58,896 nucleotides of DNA from Burkholderia latens (GTDB taxonomy: Bacteria; Pseudomonadota; Gammaproteobacteria; Burkholderiales; Burkholderiaceae), in assembly GCF_902499045.1 (NCBI RefSeq), contig NZ_CABVPL010000050.1, forward strand, positions 1 through 58,896, given 5' to 3'. The notes under the pieces were generated by a model. That model was given only the letters and a program-made list of their open reading frames with translations. It made no database searches and was not told where the DNA came from. The translations under genes and the position numbers were made by a program. Shown here in pieces: positions 17,738-26,831 of this stretch (positions are counted from its first letter, which is position 1; the number at the start of each line of letters is the position of its first letter).

Positions 17738-19519
17738 TTGGAAACCCAGAACACTCTTCGCAAGCCGATGGACGGCACCGGTACGTCGCCGATCACGGTC
17801 CTCAAGCGCCTGTGGCCGTACATCCGGCCGCTGATCGGCATCGTGGTGCTCGCGGTGATGACGATGGGCGTCGTCGCGGCCACCGAGGCCGGGATTCCGG
17901 CGCTGCTCAAGCCGCTGCTCGACCACGGGTTCGGCTCGCACGGCAGCGACCGCGCGAAATGGTACGTGCCGATCGCGGTGATCGGCCTCGCGCTCGTGCG
18001 CGGCGTGTCGCAGTACACGTCCAACTACCTGCTCAACTACGTGTCGAACCGCATCCTGCTGCAACTGCGGCTCGAGATGTTCCAGCGGATGATCCACACC
18101 GGCGCGTCGTTCTTCCAGCGCGAGACGGCCAGCACCGTGATCAACGCGATCGTGTTCGAGGTGAACCAGATCCTGTCGGTGCTGACCGGCGTGATGGTCA
18201 CGCTGGTGCGCGACTCGCTGACCGTCGTGTTCCTGCTCGGCTACCTGTTCTACCTGAACTGGCGGCTCACGCTGATCGTCGCGGTGATCCTGCCGGGCAT
18301 CGGCTGGCTCGTCAGCAAGATCAACCGGCGGCTGCGCCGCCTGAACCGCGAGCACCAGACGCTGACCAACGAACTGTCGTACATCGTCGAGGAGACGGTC
18401 GGCGGCTACAAGGTCGTCAAGGTGCACAACGGCGAGGCGTACGAGATCGACCGCTTCACGACGATGAGCAAGCGCCTGCGCGGCTACGCGATGCGCATGA
18501 CGATCTCGGGCGGCCTCGCGCAGCCGCTCACGCAGTTTCTCGCGTCGATCGCGCTCGCGGTCGTGATCACGATCGCCGTCGTGCAGTCGTCCAACGACCA
18601 GACGACGGTCGGCGGCTTCGTCGCGTTCGTCACGTCGATGCTGCTGGTGATTTCGCCGCTCAAGCACCTGATCGACGTCAACCAGCCGCTGCAGCGCGGG
18701 ATGACCGCCGCCGAGCTGATCTTCGGCCTGATCGACGAGCCGGCCGAGCCGCAGGGCGGCGGCCGCGAACTGCCGCACGCACGCGGCGAGATCGAGTTCC
18801 GCGACGTGTCGTTCGACTACGGCGCATCCGAGCGGCCGACGCTCGACCGCATTTCGTTCAAGGTCGCGCCGGGCGAGATGATCGCGCTCGCGGGCCCGTC
18901 CGGCAGCGGCAAGACGACGCTCGTGAACCTGCTGCCGCGCTTCTTCGATCCGACGAGCGGTGCGATCCTCGTCGACGGCGTGCCGGTGGCCGACTACGAC
19001 CTCCACGCGCTGCGCGGCCAGATGGCGATGGTGAGCCAGGACGTCGTGCTGTTCAACGACACGATCGCCGCGAACGTCGCGTACGGGCAGACGCCCGACC
19101 GCGCACGCGTGCAGGCGGCGCTCGAGGCGGCGAACCTCGCCGATGCGGTCGCCGCGATGCCGGACGGGCTCGACACGCTCGTCGGCGGCAACGGGATGCG
19201 GCTGTCGGGCGGTCAGCGCCAGCGGCTCGCGATCGCGCGCGCGATCTACAAGGACGCGCCGATCCTGATCCTCGACGAGGCGACCTCCGCGCTCGATTCG
19301 GAGTCGGAGCGCCACGTGCAGGCCGCGCTCGAGCGGCTGATGGAAGGGCGCACGACGCTCGTGATCGCGCACCGGCTGTCGACCATCGAGCGTGCGGACC
19401 GGATCCTCGTGCTCGAGGCCGGCAAGATCGTCGAAGAGGGCAGCCACGACGAATTGCTGCGCCACGGCGGGCTGTACGCGCACCTCCACCGGATCCAGTA
19501 CCAGCAGCAGGCGGCGTGA
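17738..19519 (+). CDS. msbA: Lipid A export ABC transporter MsbA (ATP-binding/permease)
   Basis: 593 residues from a TTG at 17738, decided by the strong ribosome-binding site AAGAAGGA at 17725-17732. An N-terminal six-helix ABC transmembrane domain spans about residues 25-330. The ATPase domain follows, with Walker A GPSGSGKT (Lys392), the signature LSGGQRQR near 489-496, and Walker [13 protein letters not shown]. MsbA flips lipid A-core across the inner membrane using ATP, as a homodimer. It stands beside the core glycosyltransferases and waaL, whose product acts on the flipped substrate. Confidence 0.95.
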   Translation: METQNTLRKPMDGTGTSPITVLKRLWPYIRPLIGIVVLAVMTMGVVAATEAGIPALLKPLLDHGFGSHGSDRAKWYVPIAVIGLALVRGVSQYTSNYLLNYVSNRILLQLRLEMFQRMIHTGASFFQRETASTVINAIVFEVNQILSVLTGVMVTLVRDSLTVVFLLGYLFYLNWRLTLIVAVILPGIGWLVSKINRRLRRLNREHQTLTNELSYIVEETVGGYKVVKVHNGEAYEIDRFTTMSKRLRGYAMRMTISGGLAQPLTQFLASIALAVVITIAVVQSSNDQTTVGGFVAFVTSMLLVISPLKHLIDVNQPLQRGMTAAELIFGLIDEPAEPQGGGRELPHARGEIEFRDVSFDYGASERPTLDRISFKVAPGEMIALAGPSGSGKTTLVNLLPRFFDPTSGAILVDGVPVADYDLHALRGQMAMVSQDVVLFNDTIAANVAYGQTPDRARVQAALEAANLADAVAAMPDGLDTLVGGNGMRLSGGQRQRLAIARAIYKDAPILILDEATSALDSESERHVQAALERLMEGRTTLVIAHRLSTIERADRILVLEAGKIVEEGSHDELLRHGGLYAHLHRIQYQQQAA

Positions 19520-19602
19520 CGCCGCGTGATGCGCGTGTGCTAGTCTTGATCGTGCAGGCCCAGTTGTTTCCGATTCGACGTGACAACACGGAGGGAAGAA
19601 CG

Positions 19603-19983
19603 ATGAGGAAGATGCACGGGATGATGCTGGCCGCGCTGCTCGCCGCGGTTGTCGCGGCACCGGCCGCGATGGCGCAGGGGCACGGCAACGACGACGATCA
19701 TGGCGGCCACGGCATGCACCGCGGCCACGGCCCGAAGCACGTGCCGCCAGGCCAGGCGATGCATCGCGACGACGTGCCGCCGCGCTGGACCGATCTGCCG
19801 CGCCGCGACTGGCACAAGGGCGACCGGCTGCCGTACGAGTTCCGCGATCGCCAGTACGTGGTCGACGACTGGCGCGGCTACCATCTGAGCCCGCCGCCGC
19901 GCGGTTATCACTGGGTCGGCGTCGGCGGCGACTATCTGCTCGTGCAGATCGGCTCGGGCATCGTACTGCGCGTCGGTCCGTAA
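19603..19983 (+). CDS. RcnB family periplasmic protein
   Basis: 126 residues. A signal peptide is cleaved near residue 24 (AMA before QGH). A His- and Asp-rich linker with many GH pairs follows, which could bind metal. The C-terminal part, from PYEFRDRQYVVDDWRGY to the end, matches the RcnB/DUF2502-like domain. E. coli RcnB is a periplasmic protein involved in nickel and cobalt homeostasis; whether this one is cannot be shown. GGAGGGAAGAACG precedes the ATG. It follows msbA by 83 bases and converges on the FUSC gene. Confidence 0.8.
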   Translation: MRKMHGMMLAALLAAVVAAPAAMAQGHGNDDDHGGHGMHRGHGPKHVPPGQAMHRDDVPPRWTDLPRRDWHKGDRLPYEFRDRQYVVDDWRGYHLSPPPRGYHWVGVGGDYLLVQIGSGIVLRVGP

Positions 19984-20009
19984 CGCGTTCCGCCGATCAC
20001 CGCTTCATC

Positions 20010-20037
20010 CGGTTGCCGGGCGTCCATCCGGCAACCG
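20010..20037. terminator. Hairpin between convergent genes
   Basis: A perfect 10-bp stem (CGGTTGCCGG with CCGGCAACCG) and 8-base loop lies between the stops of the RcnB-like and FUSC genes. Without clear T-runs it is a plausible but unproven bidirectional terminator. Confidence 0.45.
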
Positions 20038-20039
20038 CT

Positions 20040-20624
20040 TCATGCTTTCCCGTCCTTGCGAACGTCCGCTGCGCGGCGGAACCAGCGCCGTTCGATCCGC
20101 GACATCGCCCAGCACACCGCGAGCGCGCACACGGTGCCGAGCGCCACTTCCCCGAGCCGCATCAGCGGAATGTCCCATAGCGGGCCGTTGCCCGGAAACA
20201 GCAGCACGATCGTCGCGGTCACGCCGCCGAGCCGTGCCGCGCTGCCGACGTTCAGGCACCAGCACGCGACGATCGTGATCGCGACCGCGATCGCATACGC
20301 GACGAGGCGGTCGCCGCCGAGCGCCGCGCCCGCGAAGCCGAGCAGCCCGCCGATCATCGCGCCGATGAACTGATCGCGCGACAGCGACATCGTGTCCGAG
20401 TAGTTGTGCTGCGTGACGGCGATCGCGGTGATCGCCGCCCACACGGCCTGCTCGGTGTGCAGCGCGCGGCCGATCGCATAGGCGAGGCACGCGCCGCAGA
20501 CGGCCTGCAGCGCCATCAGCGCGCCTTGCGTGAGCCGTTCGCCGAAAGTCAGCCCCTTGAACAGATCGAAGATCGACTGCTGGATCTGCTGGCGGGCTTC
20601 GTTGAGGGTCCTGATCGTATCCAT
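20040..20624 (-). CDS. FUSC family inner-membrane protein
   Basis: 194 residues from the ATG at 20624. After about 40 soluble residues there are four to five membrane segments (LMALQAVCGACLAYAIG, AVWAAITAIAVTQ, FIGAMIGGLLGFAGAALG, LVAYAIAVAITIVACWCLN and a last one near 165-185). The pattern matches the single-module FUSC/aromatic acid exporter family, related to AaeB and fusaric acid resistance proteins. The short length means it holds only one membrane half-module. It lies 37 bases downstream of the MFS gene, so the two may be co-transcribed. Its substrate is unknown. Confidence 0.75.
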   Translation of the reverse strand: MDTIRTLNEARQQIQQSIFDLFKGLTFGERLTQGALMALQAVCGACLAYAIGRALHTEQAVWAAITAIAVTQHNYSDTMSLSRDQFIGAMIGGLLGFAGAALGGDRLVAYAIAVAITIVACWCLNVGSAARLGGVTATIVLLFPGNGPLWDIPLMRLGEVALGTVCALAVCWAMSRIERRWFRRAADVRKDGKA

Positions 20625-20661
20625 CGTCCGTGTGACAGGAAGCAGGTGCGGGGCGAGCGCG

Positions 20662-21930
20662 TCAGTGCGTCTGCTCCGACGGCGCGGCGGCCGGTTCGCC
20701 GGCAGTCGAGTCGCCGTTCTCGACGCGCGTTTCCGGCATCGCGAGCCAGACCAGCAGCACCGCGAGCGCACCGGCGGCGGCGAGCCCGAAGAAGCTGACC
20801 GCGTTGCCGAAGTGATCGGCGACGTAGCCGGCCACGGCCGTGCTCAGCGTCGCGCCGATTCCGGCCGACAGACCGAACAGCCCGATGCACAGGTTGTAGC
20901 GGCCCTTGCCCGCCGCGACGTCGGCCGCGATCAGCGGCAGCATCACGCCGAACACGGCCGCGCTGATGCCGTCGAGCATCTGGACCGGCACGAGCAGGTA
21001 CGGGCTGCTCACGCCGGCGAACAGCAGCGCGCGCACCGGCAGCGCCGAAAAGCCGAGCAGCAGGATCGGCCGGCGTCCCCAGCGTTGCGCGGAGCGGCCG
21101 ACCCACGGCGACAGCATCGCGACGATCGCCTGCGGCACGATGATGCACGCGGCGATCACGAGCTGCACGTTCTCGCCCATTCCGGCCGTCACTTCGCCGG
21201 CCGCGAGGTTGAGCATCGCCGCGTTCGACAGGTGGAACAGCACGACGCACGCGGCGAAAGTCAGCATCCGGCGATCGCGCAGCAGCTCGAGCAGCGTCTC
21301 GCGCTCCTCGCCTTCGTCGTGATCGTCGCGGTCGTCGGGCTTCGACGCATGCGGGATCACTTCATGGGTCGGCTGGATCATCGCGAGCGCGAACAGCGCG
21401 GGCAACGCGAGCACGGCGGTCAGCCAGAACACCGCGCGCGCGGAGAAATACTCGCCGGTGAGCCCCATCAGCCCCGCGGCGACCGCGCTGCCGATCGACG
21501 CCCAGCGCGCATTGCGGCCGAGCCGGTCGCCGAGGTCCGCGCGGCCGACGAGCGAGAACGAGATCGCGGCCATCGCCGGCACGAGCATGCAGCTCGCGAA
21601 GCCGTGGAACACTTCTGCCGCGATCACCGGCACGATCGTCGGGCTCGACGCGAGCAGCACCGCGGACAGGATGATCGCGGCGATCGCCCACGCGGCCGCG
21701 CCTTTCTTGTTCTTCAGTGCGTCTACGGCGGCGCCGCCCGGCACCTGGCTGACCATCGCGCTGATCGTGCCGATCGACAGCACCATGCCGATCTCGCCCT
21801 GCGTCCACTTGTGCGACGCGAGGTAGGACGCGATGAACGGACCGAAGCCGGTTTGAACGTTTGCAACGAAGAAGTTGAGCCAGTCGAGGGCCCGGAGACT
21901 GCGAACGCTGACGGAATGCTTGATCGTCAT
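20662..21930 (-). CDS. Major facilitator superfamily transporter
   Basis: 422 residues with about twelve predicted membrane segments in two halves, separated by an acidic cytoplasmic loop (SKPDDRDDHDEGEERE) near 200-215. It begins MTIKHSVSVRSLRALDWLNFFVANVQTG. This resembles drug-efflux or small-molecule MFS proteins; no substrate-specific signature is visible. Its start codon overlaps the stop of the upstream PRC-barrel lipoprotein as ATGA, so translation is probably coupled. The FUSC gene follows. Together the three may form an envelope transport unit. Confidence 0.85.
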   Translation of the reverse strand: MTIKHSVSVRSLRALDWLNFFVANVQTGFGPFIASYLASHKWTQGEIGMVLSIGTISAMVSQVPGGAAVDALKNKKGAAAWAIAAIILSAVLLASSPTIVPVIAAEVFHGFASCMLVPAMAAISFSLVGRADLGDRLGRNARWASIGSAVAAGLMGLTGEYFSARAVFWLTAVLALPALFALAMIQPTHEVIPHASKPDDRDDHDEGEERETLLELLRDRRMLTFAACVVLFHLSNAAMLNLAAGEVTAGMGENVQLVIAACIIVPQAIVAMLSPWVGRSAQRWGRRPILLLGFSALPVRALLFAGVSSPYLLVPVQMLDGISAAVFGVMLPLIAADVAAGKGRYNLCIGLFGLSAGIGATLSTAVAGYVADHFGNAVSFFGLAAAGALAVLLVWLAMPETRVENGDSTAGEPAAAPSEQTH

Positions 21931-22892
21931 CGGGCAGCACTCGCAGACGAAGCCGGCGCGGCGGCGGAAACCGGGGGCGAGACCACGACGATCGGCTTGT
22001 CCGCCGCGTACGGCGGCGCGGCCTTGATCTGCGCGTCGTTCAGGTCGAGCTGCGGATGCAGCGCCTTGTCGCGCGTGACGAAGCGCAGCGCGCCCCAGCT
22101 CGCGGCGATCGAACGGCGCTCGGTATTGACGAGGCCGCCGAGGTCGAGCACGACGGCCTGCGGCTGCGCGGCGCGGTCGATCAGCACGTCGACCACGCGG
22201 CCGATCTTCGTCCCGTTCGAGCGCTCGACGTCGCTGTCGAGCATCGGCAGTCGCGTTGCGGGAGACGCCGCGGCCGAACCCGACAGCGGCACGGCCTTCG
22301 GCCGCGCGGCCGGCGGCAGCTCGCCCGACGGCACGTCGAGCACGATCGGCTCCTGCTTGCCGCCCGGCGTGAAGCGGAACACGTTCCACGGGAAGCTGAC
22401 CTTGCGGTCGCCGACACCCATGAAGCCTTGCAGGTTGACGATCATCTCGCGCGGCTTGCCGCCCGCATCGACGACCATGTCGACCGCACGGCCGATCACC
22501 TTGCCGTTGCGGCGCGCGACTTCGCTGTCGAGCAGCGCATGGATCTGGCTGCGCTCGACCGGGCGCGTCGCGATCAGCGGCGGCGGAGGCGGGGGAGGCG
22601 GAGTCGGCGATTCGGGGCGCTGCACCGGCTTCGGCCGCGGCGCCTCTCGGTGCGGTTTTTTCGGCGCTTCCGGCTCGTCGGGCTGCACGAGCGGCGGCAC
22701 GGGCGGCATCGTCAGCGGTTCGCCGGCGGCTTCCCCGACGGGCTCGACGAGCGCTTCGCTGATCGGCGCGGGCGGGTTCTGCGTCGGCAGCAGCCCGCAG
22801 CCGGACAGCAACGCGGCGGTTGCCAGCACGAGGAAGACCGTCGACGACGGGAACGACATGCGGGATGCGGGAAACGGAAGTCCGCCGCTCAT
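21927..22892 (-). CDS. Lipoprotein with two PRC-barrel-like repeats
   Basis: 321 residues from the ATG at 22892, chosen because GGAG lies 9 bases upstream; a GTG at 22898 would be only 3 bases from that site. A signal peptide ends in the lipobox LLSGC. A Pro-rich linker follows, with eight prolines in a row. Then come two similar units of about 60 residues. The first contains LLDSEVARRNGKVIGRAVDM and ends near FPWNVFRF; the second contains MLDSDVERSNGTKIGRVVDV and ends near ASWGALRF. Both fit the PRC-barrel fold, known from RimM and photosynthetic reaction centres. It is a surface-anchored protein of unknown role coupled to the MFS gene. Confidence 0.75.
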   Translation of the reverse strand: MSGGLPFPASRMSFPSSTVFLVLATAALLSGCGLLPTQNPPAPISEALVEPVGEAAGEPLTMPPVPPLVQPDEPEAPKKPHREAPRPKPVQRPESPTPPPPPPPPLIATRPVERSQIHALLDSEVARRNGKVIGRAVDMVVDAGGKPREMIVNLQGFMGVGDRKVSFPWNVFRFTPGGKQEPIVLDVPSGELPPAARPKAVPLSGSAAASPATRLPMLDSDVERSNGTKIGRVVDVLIDRAAQPQAVVLDLGGLVNTERRSIAASWGALRFVTRDKALHPQLDLNDAQIKAAPPYAADKPIVVVSPPVSAAAPASSASAAR

Positions 22893-23290
22893 TGACACTC
22901 ACTCCATGGGTCGGGGGCGAGCCCGAAGGCACGCGGCTGGCGATGGATGGCGGGTGCGGGCGGCGCACCACGCGAGGTGAGAGTTTAACGTGTCTTCCTT
23001 TCAGGACCGATTTATGCGGACGATTGGGCGGGCCGACGGGACGGCGGGGAAGGCGGAGAAGGCGGAGAAGGCGGAGAAGGCGGAGAAGGCGGAGAAGGCG
23101 GAGAAGGCGGAGAAGGCGGAGAAGGCGGGGAAGGCGGGGAAGGCGGGAAGGCGGGAAGGCGCGAAGGCGGGAAGGGGCTGGCTGGCGACGAGAGCGCCGA
23201 GGCGGGGAGGCGGCAGTCGGCGCCCGTCGTGCCGGCCGGGCTCGGCAGGCAGCGCGCGGGCACCGCGCGAGTTGCGGCAGGGCCGGGGCG
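22893..23290. other. Gene-free region holding a tandem repeat
   Basis: Between the lipoprotein start and the yggL stop. It contains the 9-bp tandem repeat described separately and a short region upstream of the lipoprotein gene. Open frames through the repeat on both strands are low-complexity and show no ribosome-binding site. Confidence 0.6.
23043..23173. repeat. Tandem repeat of GGCGGAGAA (9 bp)
   Basis: Eight perfect head-to-tail copies of GGCGGAGAA occupy 23052-23123. One GGCGGGGAA copy lies before them and two after. Four 8-bp variants (GGCGGGAA, GGCGGGAA, GGCGCGAA, GGCGGGAA) follow to 23173. The graded decay at the edges fits slipped-strand expansion. It lies downstream of yggL and upstream of the lipoprotein gene, on the strand that transcribes both as a C/T-rich RNA. 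Confidence 0.95.
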
Positions 23291-23626
23291 TCAGGCGTCC
23301 GGATACCACGCGTCGCTGAATTCGCTGACCTGGACGTCGGTCAGCTCCGGACGGGCGGCGAGCCATGCGCGCACGGCCTCGCGGTCGGCGTCGGTCGTCG
23401 TGCCGCGCGGTGCGCCGGAGATCACGTACGCGCCGATGCCTTCGTCGGCGGATGCGACGGTCAGCAGCCCGTTCGCTTCGACGAAATCGATGAACGCGTC
23501 GATCAACTGGCCGCGCTCGAGGTCGGACAGCTCGTTGCGGTATTGCGCGGTCGCGTTGAATGCGAATTCCTGGAACTCGGCGATGTGGAGTTTCTTGCGC
23601 TGGCGGCGGTTGTGGCGTTTGCTCAT
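23291..23626 (-). CDS. yggL: YggL family 50S ribosome-associated protein
   Basis: 111 residues beginning MSKRHNRRQRKKLHIAEFQE, a basic start typical of YggL (DUF469). The middle matches the family in FNATAQYRNELSDLERGQLIDAFIDFVEANGL and the end in WLAARPELTDVQVSEFSDAWYPDA. The E. coli protein binds the 50S subunit; its precise task is not settled. It is the last gene of the rng operon, 87 bases after rng, and precedes the tandem repeat. Confidence 0.88.
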   Translation of the reverse strand: MSKRHNRRQRKKLHIAEFQEFAFNATAQYRNELSDLERGQLIDAFIDFVEANGLLTVASADEGIGAYVISGAPRGTTTDADREAVRAWLAARPELTDVQVSEFSDAWYPDA

Positions 23627-23713
23627 GGTGTGTGGTGAACGGGAAGAGGGAAAGGGGGCGGCGGGCGCCGTATCGGACGCCGCGCGGCACGGCCGGCGGC
23701 GAGCAGCGGAACG

Positions 23714-25183
23714 TTACATCAGCACGATATCGTACTGCTCCTGGCTCAGGTTCGACTCGACCTGCAGCGACACGGGCTTGCCGATGAAGTCGATCAGCAT
23801 CGCGAGATGCTGCGATTCCTCGTCGAGGAACAGGTCGATCACCTGTTGCGCGGCGATCACGCGAAATTCGCGCGGATTGAACTGGCGCGACTCTCGCAGG
23901 ATCTCGCGCAGGATGTCGTAGCAGACGGTGCGCGACGTCTTCACCTGGCCTTTGCCCTGACAGGTCGGGCACGGTTCGCACAGTACGTGCGCGAGCGATT
24001 CGCGCGTGCGCTTGCGCGTCATCTCGACGAGCCCCAACTGCGAGAAGCCGTTGACCGTCACGCGCGTGCGGTCGCGCGACAGCGCCTTCTTCAGCTCCGA
24101 CAGCACCGCGTCGCGATGCTCGGCGTTCTCCATGTCGATGAAGTCGATGATGATGATCCCGCCGAGGTTGCGCAGCCGCAGTTGCCGCGCGATCGTGTGC
24201 GCGGCCTCGAGGTTGGTCTTGAAGATCGTGTCGTCGAAGTTGCGCGCGCCGACGTAGCCGCCTGTGTTCACGTCGATCGTCGTCATCGCTTCGGTCTGGT
24301 CGATCATCAGATAGCCGCCGGACTTCAGGTCGACGCGGCGCGACAGCGCACGCTGGATCTCCGTCTCGATGTTGTACAGGTCGAACAGCGGCCGCTCGCC
24401 AGTGTAGTGATGCAGCTTCGGGCTCACCGCCGGCGTGAACTCGGCCGCGAATTCCGCGAGGCGCTGGTAGGTTTCGCGCGAGTCGACCTGGATGCGCGTC
24501 GTGTCGTCGTTCGCGAAGTCGCGCAGCACCCGCTGCGCGAGGTCGAGATCCTGGTACAGCAGGCTCGTCGCCGGCATCCGCTGCGCCTGCGCGACGATCG
24601 TCGCCCAGGTCTTGCGCAGGTACGCGACGTCGGCGGCGAGTTCGTCGGAGGTCGCATCCTCGGCGATCGTGCGCACGATGTAGCCGCCTTTCTCGTCCGG
24701 CGGAATCACGGCGGTCAGCCGCGCACGCACGGCCTCGCGCTCGGCCTCGCTCTCGATCTTCTGCGAGATGCCGATGTGCGGCTCCTGCGGCAGGTACACG
24801 AGCGTGCGGCCCGCGATGCTGACCTGCGTCGACAGCCGCGCGCCCTTCGTGCCGATCGGATCCTTGATCACCTGGACCATCAGCGTCTGGCCTTCGAACA
24901 CGGTCTTCTCGATCGGCTGGTGCGGTGCGCCCGACTGCGGCTCGCCGGCGAGGCGCGGATGCCAGATGTCCGCGACGTGCAGGAACGCCGCGCGTTCGAG
25001 CCCGATGTCGATGAACGCCGACTGCATGCCCGGCAGCACGCGCACGACCTTGCCGAGATAGATGTTGCCGACCCGCCCGCGCGACAGCGTGCGCTCGACG
25101 TGAAGCTCCTGCACCGCGCCTTGCTGCACGAGTGCGACCCGCGTTTCCTGCGGCGTGAGGTTGATCAGGATTTCTTCGTTCAT
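23714..25183 (-). CDS. rng: Ribonuclease G
   Basis: 489 residues, the normal RNase G length. An S1 RNA-binding domain occupies about residues 38-125. The catalytic acidic residues lie in TTIDVNTGG (Asp304) and IIIIDFIDM (Asp347), matching the family's magnesium site. The C-terminal CEPCPTCQGKGQ provides the Cys pair that links protomers through zinc. RNase G is an endoribonuclease that matures the 5' end of 16S rRNA and degrades some mRNAs. It lies 8 bases after maf, with which it is normally paired. Confidence 0.96.
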   Translation of the reverse strand: MNEEILINLTPQETRVALVQQGAVQELHVERTLSRGRVGNIYLGKVVRVLPGMQSAFIDIGLERAAFLHVADIWHPRLAGEPQSGAPHQPIEKTVFEGQTLMVQVIKDPIGTKGARLSTQVSIAGRTLVYLPQEPHIGISQKIESEAEREAVRARLTAVIPPDEKGGYIVRTIAEDATSDELAADVAYLRKTWATIVAQAQRMPATSLLYQDLDLAQRVLRDFANDDTTRIQVDSRETYQRLAEFAAEFTPAVSPKLHHYTGERPLFDLYNIETEIQRALSRRVDLKSGGYLMIDQTEAMTTIDVNTGGYVGARNFDDTIFKTNLEAAHTIARQLRLRNLGGIIIIDFIDMENAEHRDAVLSELKKALSRDRTRVTVNGFSQLGLVEMTRKRTRESLAHVLCEPCPTCQGKGQVKTSRTVCYDILREILRESRQFNPREFRVIAAQQVIDLFLDEESQHLAMLIDFIGKPVSLQVESNLSQEQYDIVLM

Positions 25184-25191
25184 GGTGGGAT

Positions 25192-25839
25192 TCAGAAGGC
25201 GACGCGCGCGGCGCGCAGCAGCGCGGCAGTCTCAAAAAGGGGCAGACCCATGATACCCGAATGGGAGCCGTCGATTCGCTCGATGAATTCGGCAGCGCGC
25301 CCCTGGATCGCGTACGCGCCGGCCTTGCCGAACGGCTCGCCGGTGTCGACGTAGCGCTCGAACGCGCCGCGCGGTGCGGCGGAAAAGCGTACGGACGAGC
25401 GCGACAGCGCGGGCGGCAGCAGTTCGCCGTCGGCGCCGATCACCGCGACGGCCGTCAGCACGTCGTGTTCGCGGCCGGCGAGGCGGGTCAGCATCGCGAG
25501 TGCATCGTCGGCATCGGCCGGCTTGCCGAGGATCTTGCCGTCGATCGTCACCGTGGTGTCCGCGACGAGCACCGGCGCGGCCGGCTTGCCGCTCGCGACG
25601 AGGCGCGCACGCGCGGCTTCCGCCTTCAGGACGGTCACGCGGCGCACGTACGCGTCGGCGGCTTCGCCGGGCAGCTCGGCCTCGAGCGCCTCGGCGTCCT
25701 CGTCGGCGCGCGGCAGCAGCAGTTCGAAGCGCACGCCGATCTGCTGCAGCAACTCCTGACGGCGCGGACTTTGCGAGGCGAGGTAAAGCGTTTGGAAAAG
25801 CGGGGTCGGAAAAAGCGCGGGGGGCGTGCTGGACGGCAT
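25192..25839 (-). CDS. maf: Maf family nucleoside triphosphate pyrophosphatase
   Basis: 215 residues. The Maf signature [19 protein letters not shown] lies at about 18-36, [16 protein letters not shown] near 92-107, and a late [28 protein letters not shown]. Maf enzymes hydrolyse non-canonical or dTTP/UTP-type nucleotides to monophosphates. The residues around VADTT suggest the YhdE (dTTP/UTP) branch, but I am not certain. About fifteen N-terminal residues precede the conserved start. It sits between rlmH and rng, a usual order in beta-proteobacteria. Confidence 0.93.
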   Translation of the reverse strand: MPSSTPPALFPTPLFQTLYLASQSPRRQELLQQIGVRFELLLPRADEDAEALEAELPGEAADAYVRRVTVLKAEAARARLVASGKPAAPVLVADTTVTIDGKILGKPADADDALAMLTRLAGREHDVLTAVAVIGADGELLPPALSRSSVRFSAAPRGAFERYVDTGEPFGKAGAYAIQGRAAEFIERIDGSHSGIMGLPLFETAALLRAARVAF

Positions 25840-25890
25840 GGTGTCGTTATCTCGTTGAGCGCGCGGGGCGCGCGTCCCGAGGACGACGCG

Positions 25891-26361
25891 TCATGCGCGG
25901 TGATAGGGGTGATTCTGCGTGATGCTCCACGCCCGGTAAAGCTGTTCGGCGAGCAGCACGCGCACCATCCCGTGCGGCAGCGTCATGCTCGAGATGCGCA
26001 GCAGCAGGTCGGCGCGCGCCTTGAGTTCCGGATCGAGCCCGTCGGCGCCGCCGATCACGAACGCGACGTCACGGCCGTCCTGCTGCCAGCCGGGCAGCGC
26101 CTGCGCGAGCTGCATCGTGGTCCAGTCGCGGCCGCGCTCGTCGAGCGCGACGATGCGCGCGCCCTTCGGCAGCGCGGCCTCGATCTTCTGCCGCTCGGCC
26201 GCCATCACGCTTTCCGCGCTGCGGCCGCCCGAACGCAGTTCGGGTTTGATCTCGCGCAGCTCGATGCGCAGCTCGGGCGGCATCCGCTTCGTGTATTCGT
26301 CGAAGCCGGACGCGATCCAGCCGGGCATCTTGTGGCCGACCGCGAGGATGAAAAGCTTCAT
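25891..26361 (-). CDS. rlmH: 23S rRNA (pseudouridine1915-N3)-methyltransferase RlmH
   Basis: 156 residues, the expected size. It begins [16 protein letters not shown]. The SPOUT methyltransferase knot is in [47 protein letters not shown], and the end NHPYHRA is conserved. It methylates the pseudouridine at 1915 in helix 69 of the 50S subunit within assembled ribosomes. It follows rsfS by 19 bases, the standard neighbour. Confidence 0.97.
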   Translation of the reverse strand: MKLFILAVGHKMPGWIASGFDEYTKRMPPELRIELREIKPELRSGGRSAESVMAAERQKIEAALPKGARIVALDERGRDWTTMQLAQALPGWQQDGRDVAFVIGGADGLDPELKARADLLLRISSMTLPHGMVRVLLAEQLYRAWSITQNHPYHRA

Positions 26362-26380
26362 CGGAACGACTCGCGGCGGC

Positions 26381-26827
26381 TCAGCGGCGGCGGGCCGTCG
26401 TCTTGCGCGCCGGGCGTGCGGGGGCTTCTTCTTCGTCGTCCTCGTCGTCGCTGGCGGTCGCGACGCCGTTCGGGCCCTTGCCGCCGCCGAGCTTCATCCG
26501 CACGGGCTTGTCGCCCCAGATTTCCTCGAGGTTGTAGTACTGACGCAGCGCCGGCTGCAGGATGTGCACGATCGCGTCGCCGCAATCGACCAGCACCCAT
26601 TCGCCAGTGTCTTCGCCCTCGGAGCTGACGATGTCGCCGCCGGCTTCCTTGACCTTGTCGCGCACGCTGGACGCGAGCGCCTTGGTCTGGCGGTTCGACG
26701 TGCCCGACGCGACGATCACGCGGTCGAACAGTTCGGTCAGGTGGCTGGTGTTGAACACCTTGATGTCTTGCGCCTTGATGTCTTCGAGAGCGTCGACGAT
26801 CACGCGCTGCAGTTTGCGGATATCCAT
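26381..26827 (-). CDS. rsfS: Ribosome silencing factor RsfS
   Basis: 148 residues from the ATG at 26827 ([22 protein letters not shown]). The conserved core runs through [19 protein letters not shown] and [16 protein letters not shown] to EEIWGDKPV. RsfS binds L14 on the 50S subunit and prevents joining of subunits when nutrients are scarce. The last 40 residues are a charged, disordered extension (DDEDDEEE, then Arg/Lys-rich) longer than in E. coli. Its start lies 4 bases after the nadD stop. Confidence 0.96.
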   Translation of the reverse strand: MDIRKLQRVIVDALEDIKAQDIKVFNTSHLTELFDRVIVASGTSNRQTKALASSVRDKVKEAGGDIVSSEGEDTGEWVLVDCGDAIVHILQPALRQYYNLEEIWGDKPVRMKLGGGKGPNGVATASDDEDDEEEAPARPARKTTARRR

Positions 26828-26831
26828 GGAA

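Noticed and set aside
23043-23173. CRISPR array
   Set aside because: Units are contiguous 9-mers with no spacers, and no cas gene is near.
23001-23263. Pro-Ser or Glu-Lys-Ala repeat proteins across the tandem repeat
   Set aside because: Both frames are merely translations of the 9-bp repeat, with no ribosome-binding site and no conserved ends.
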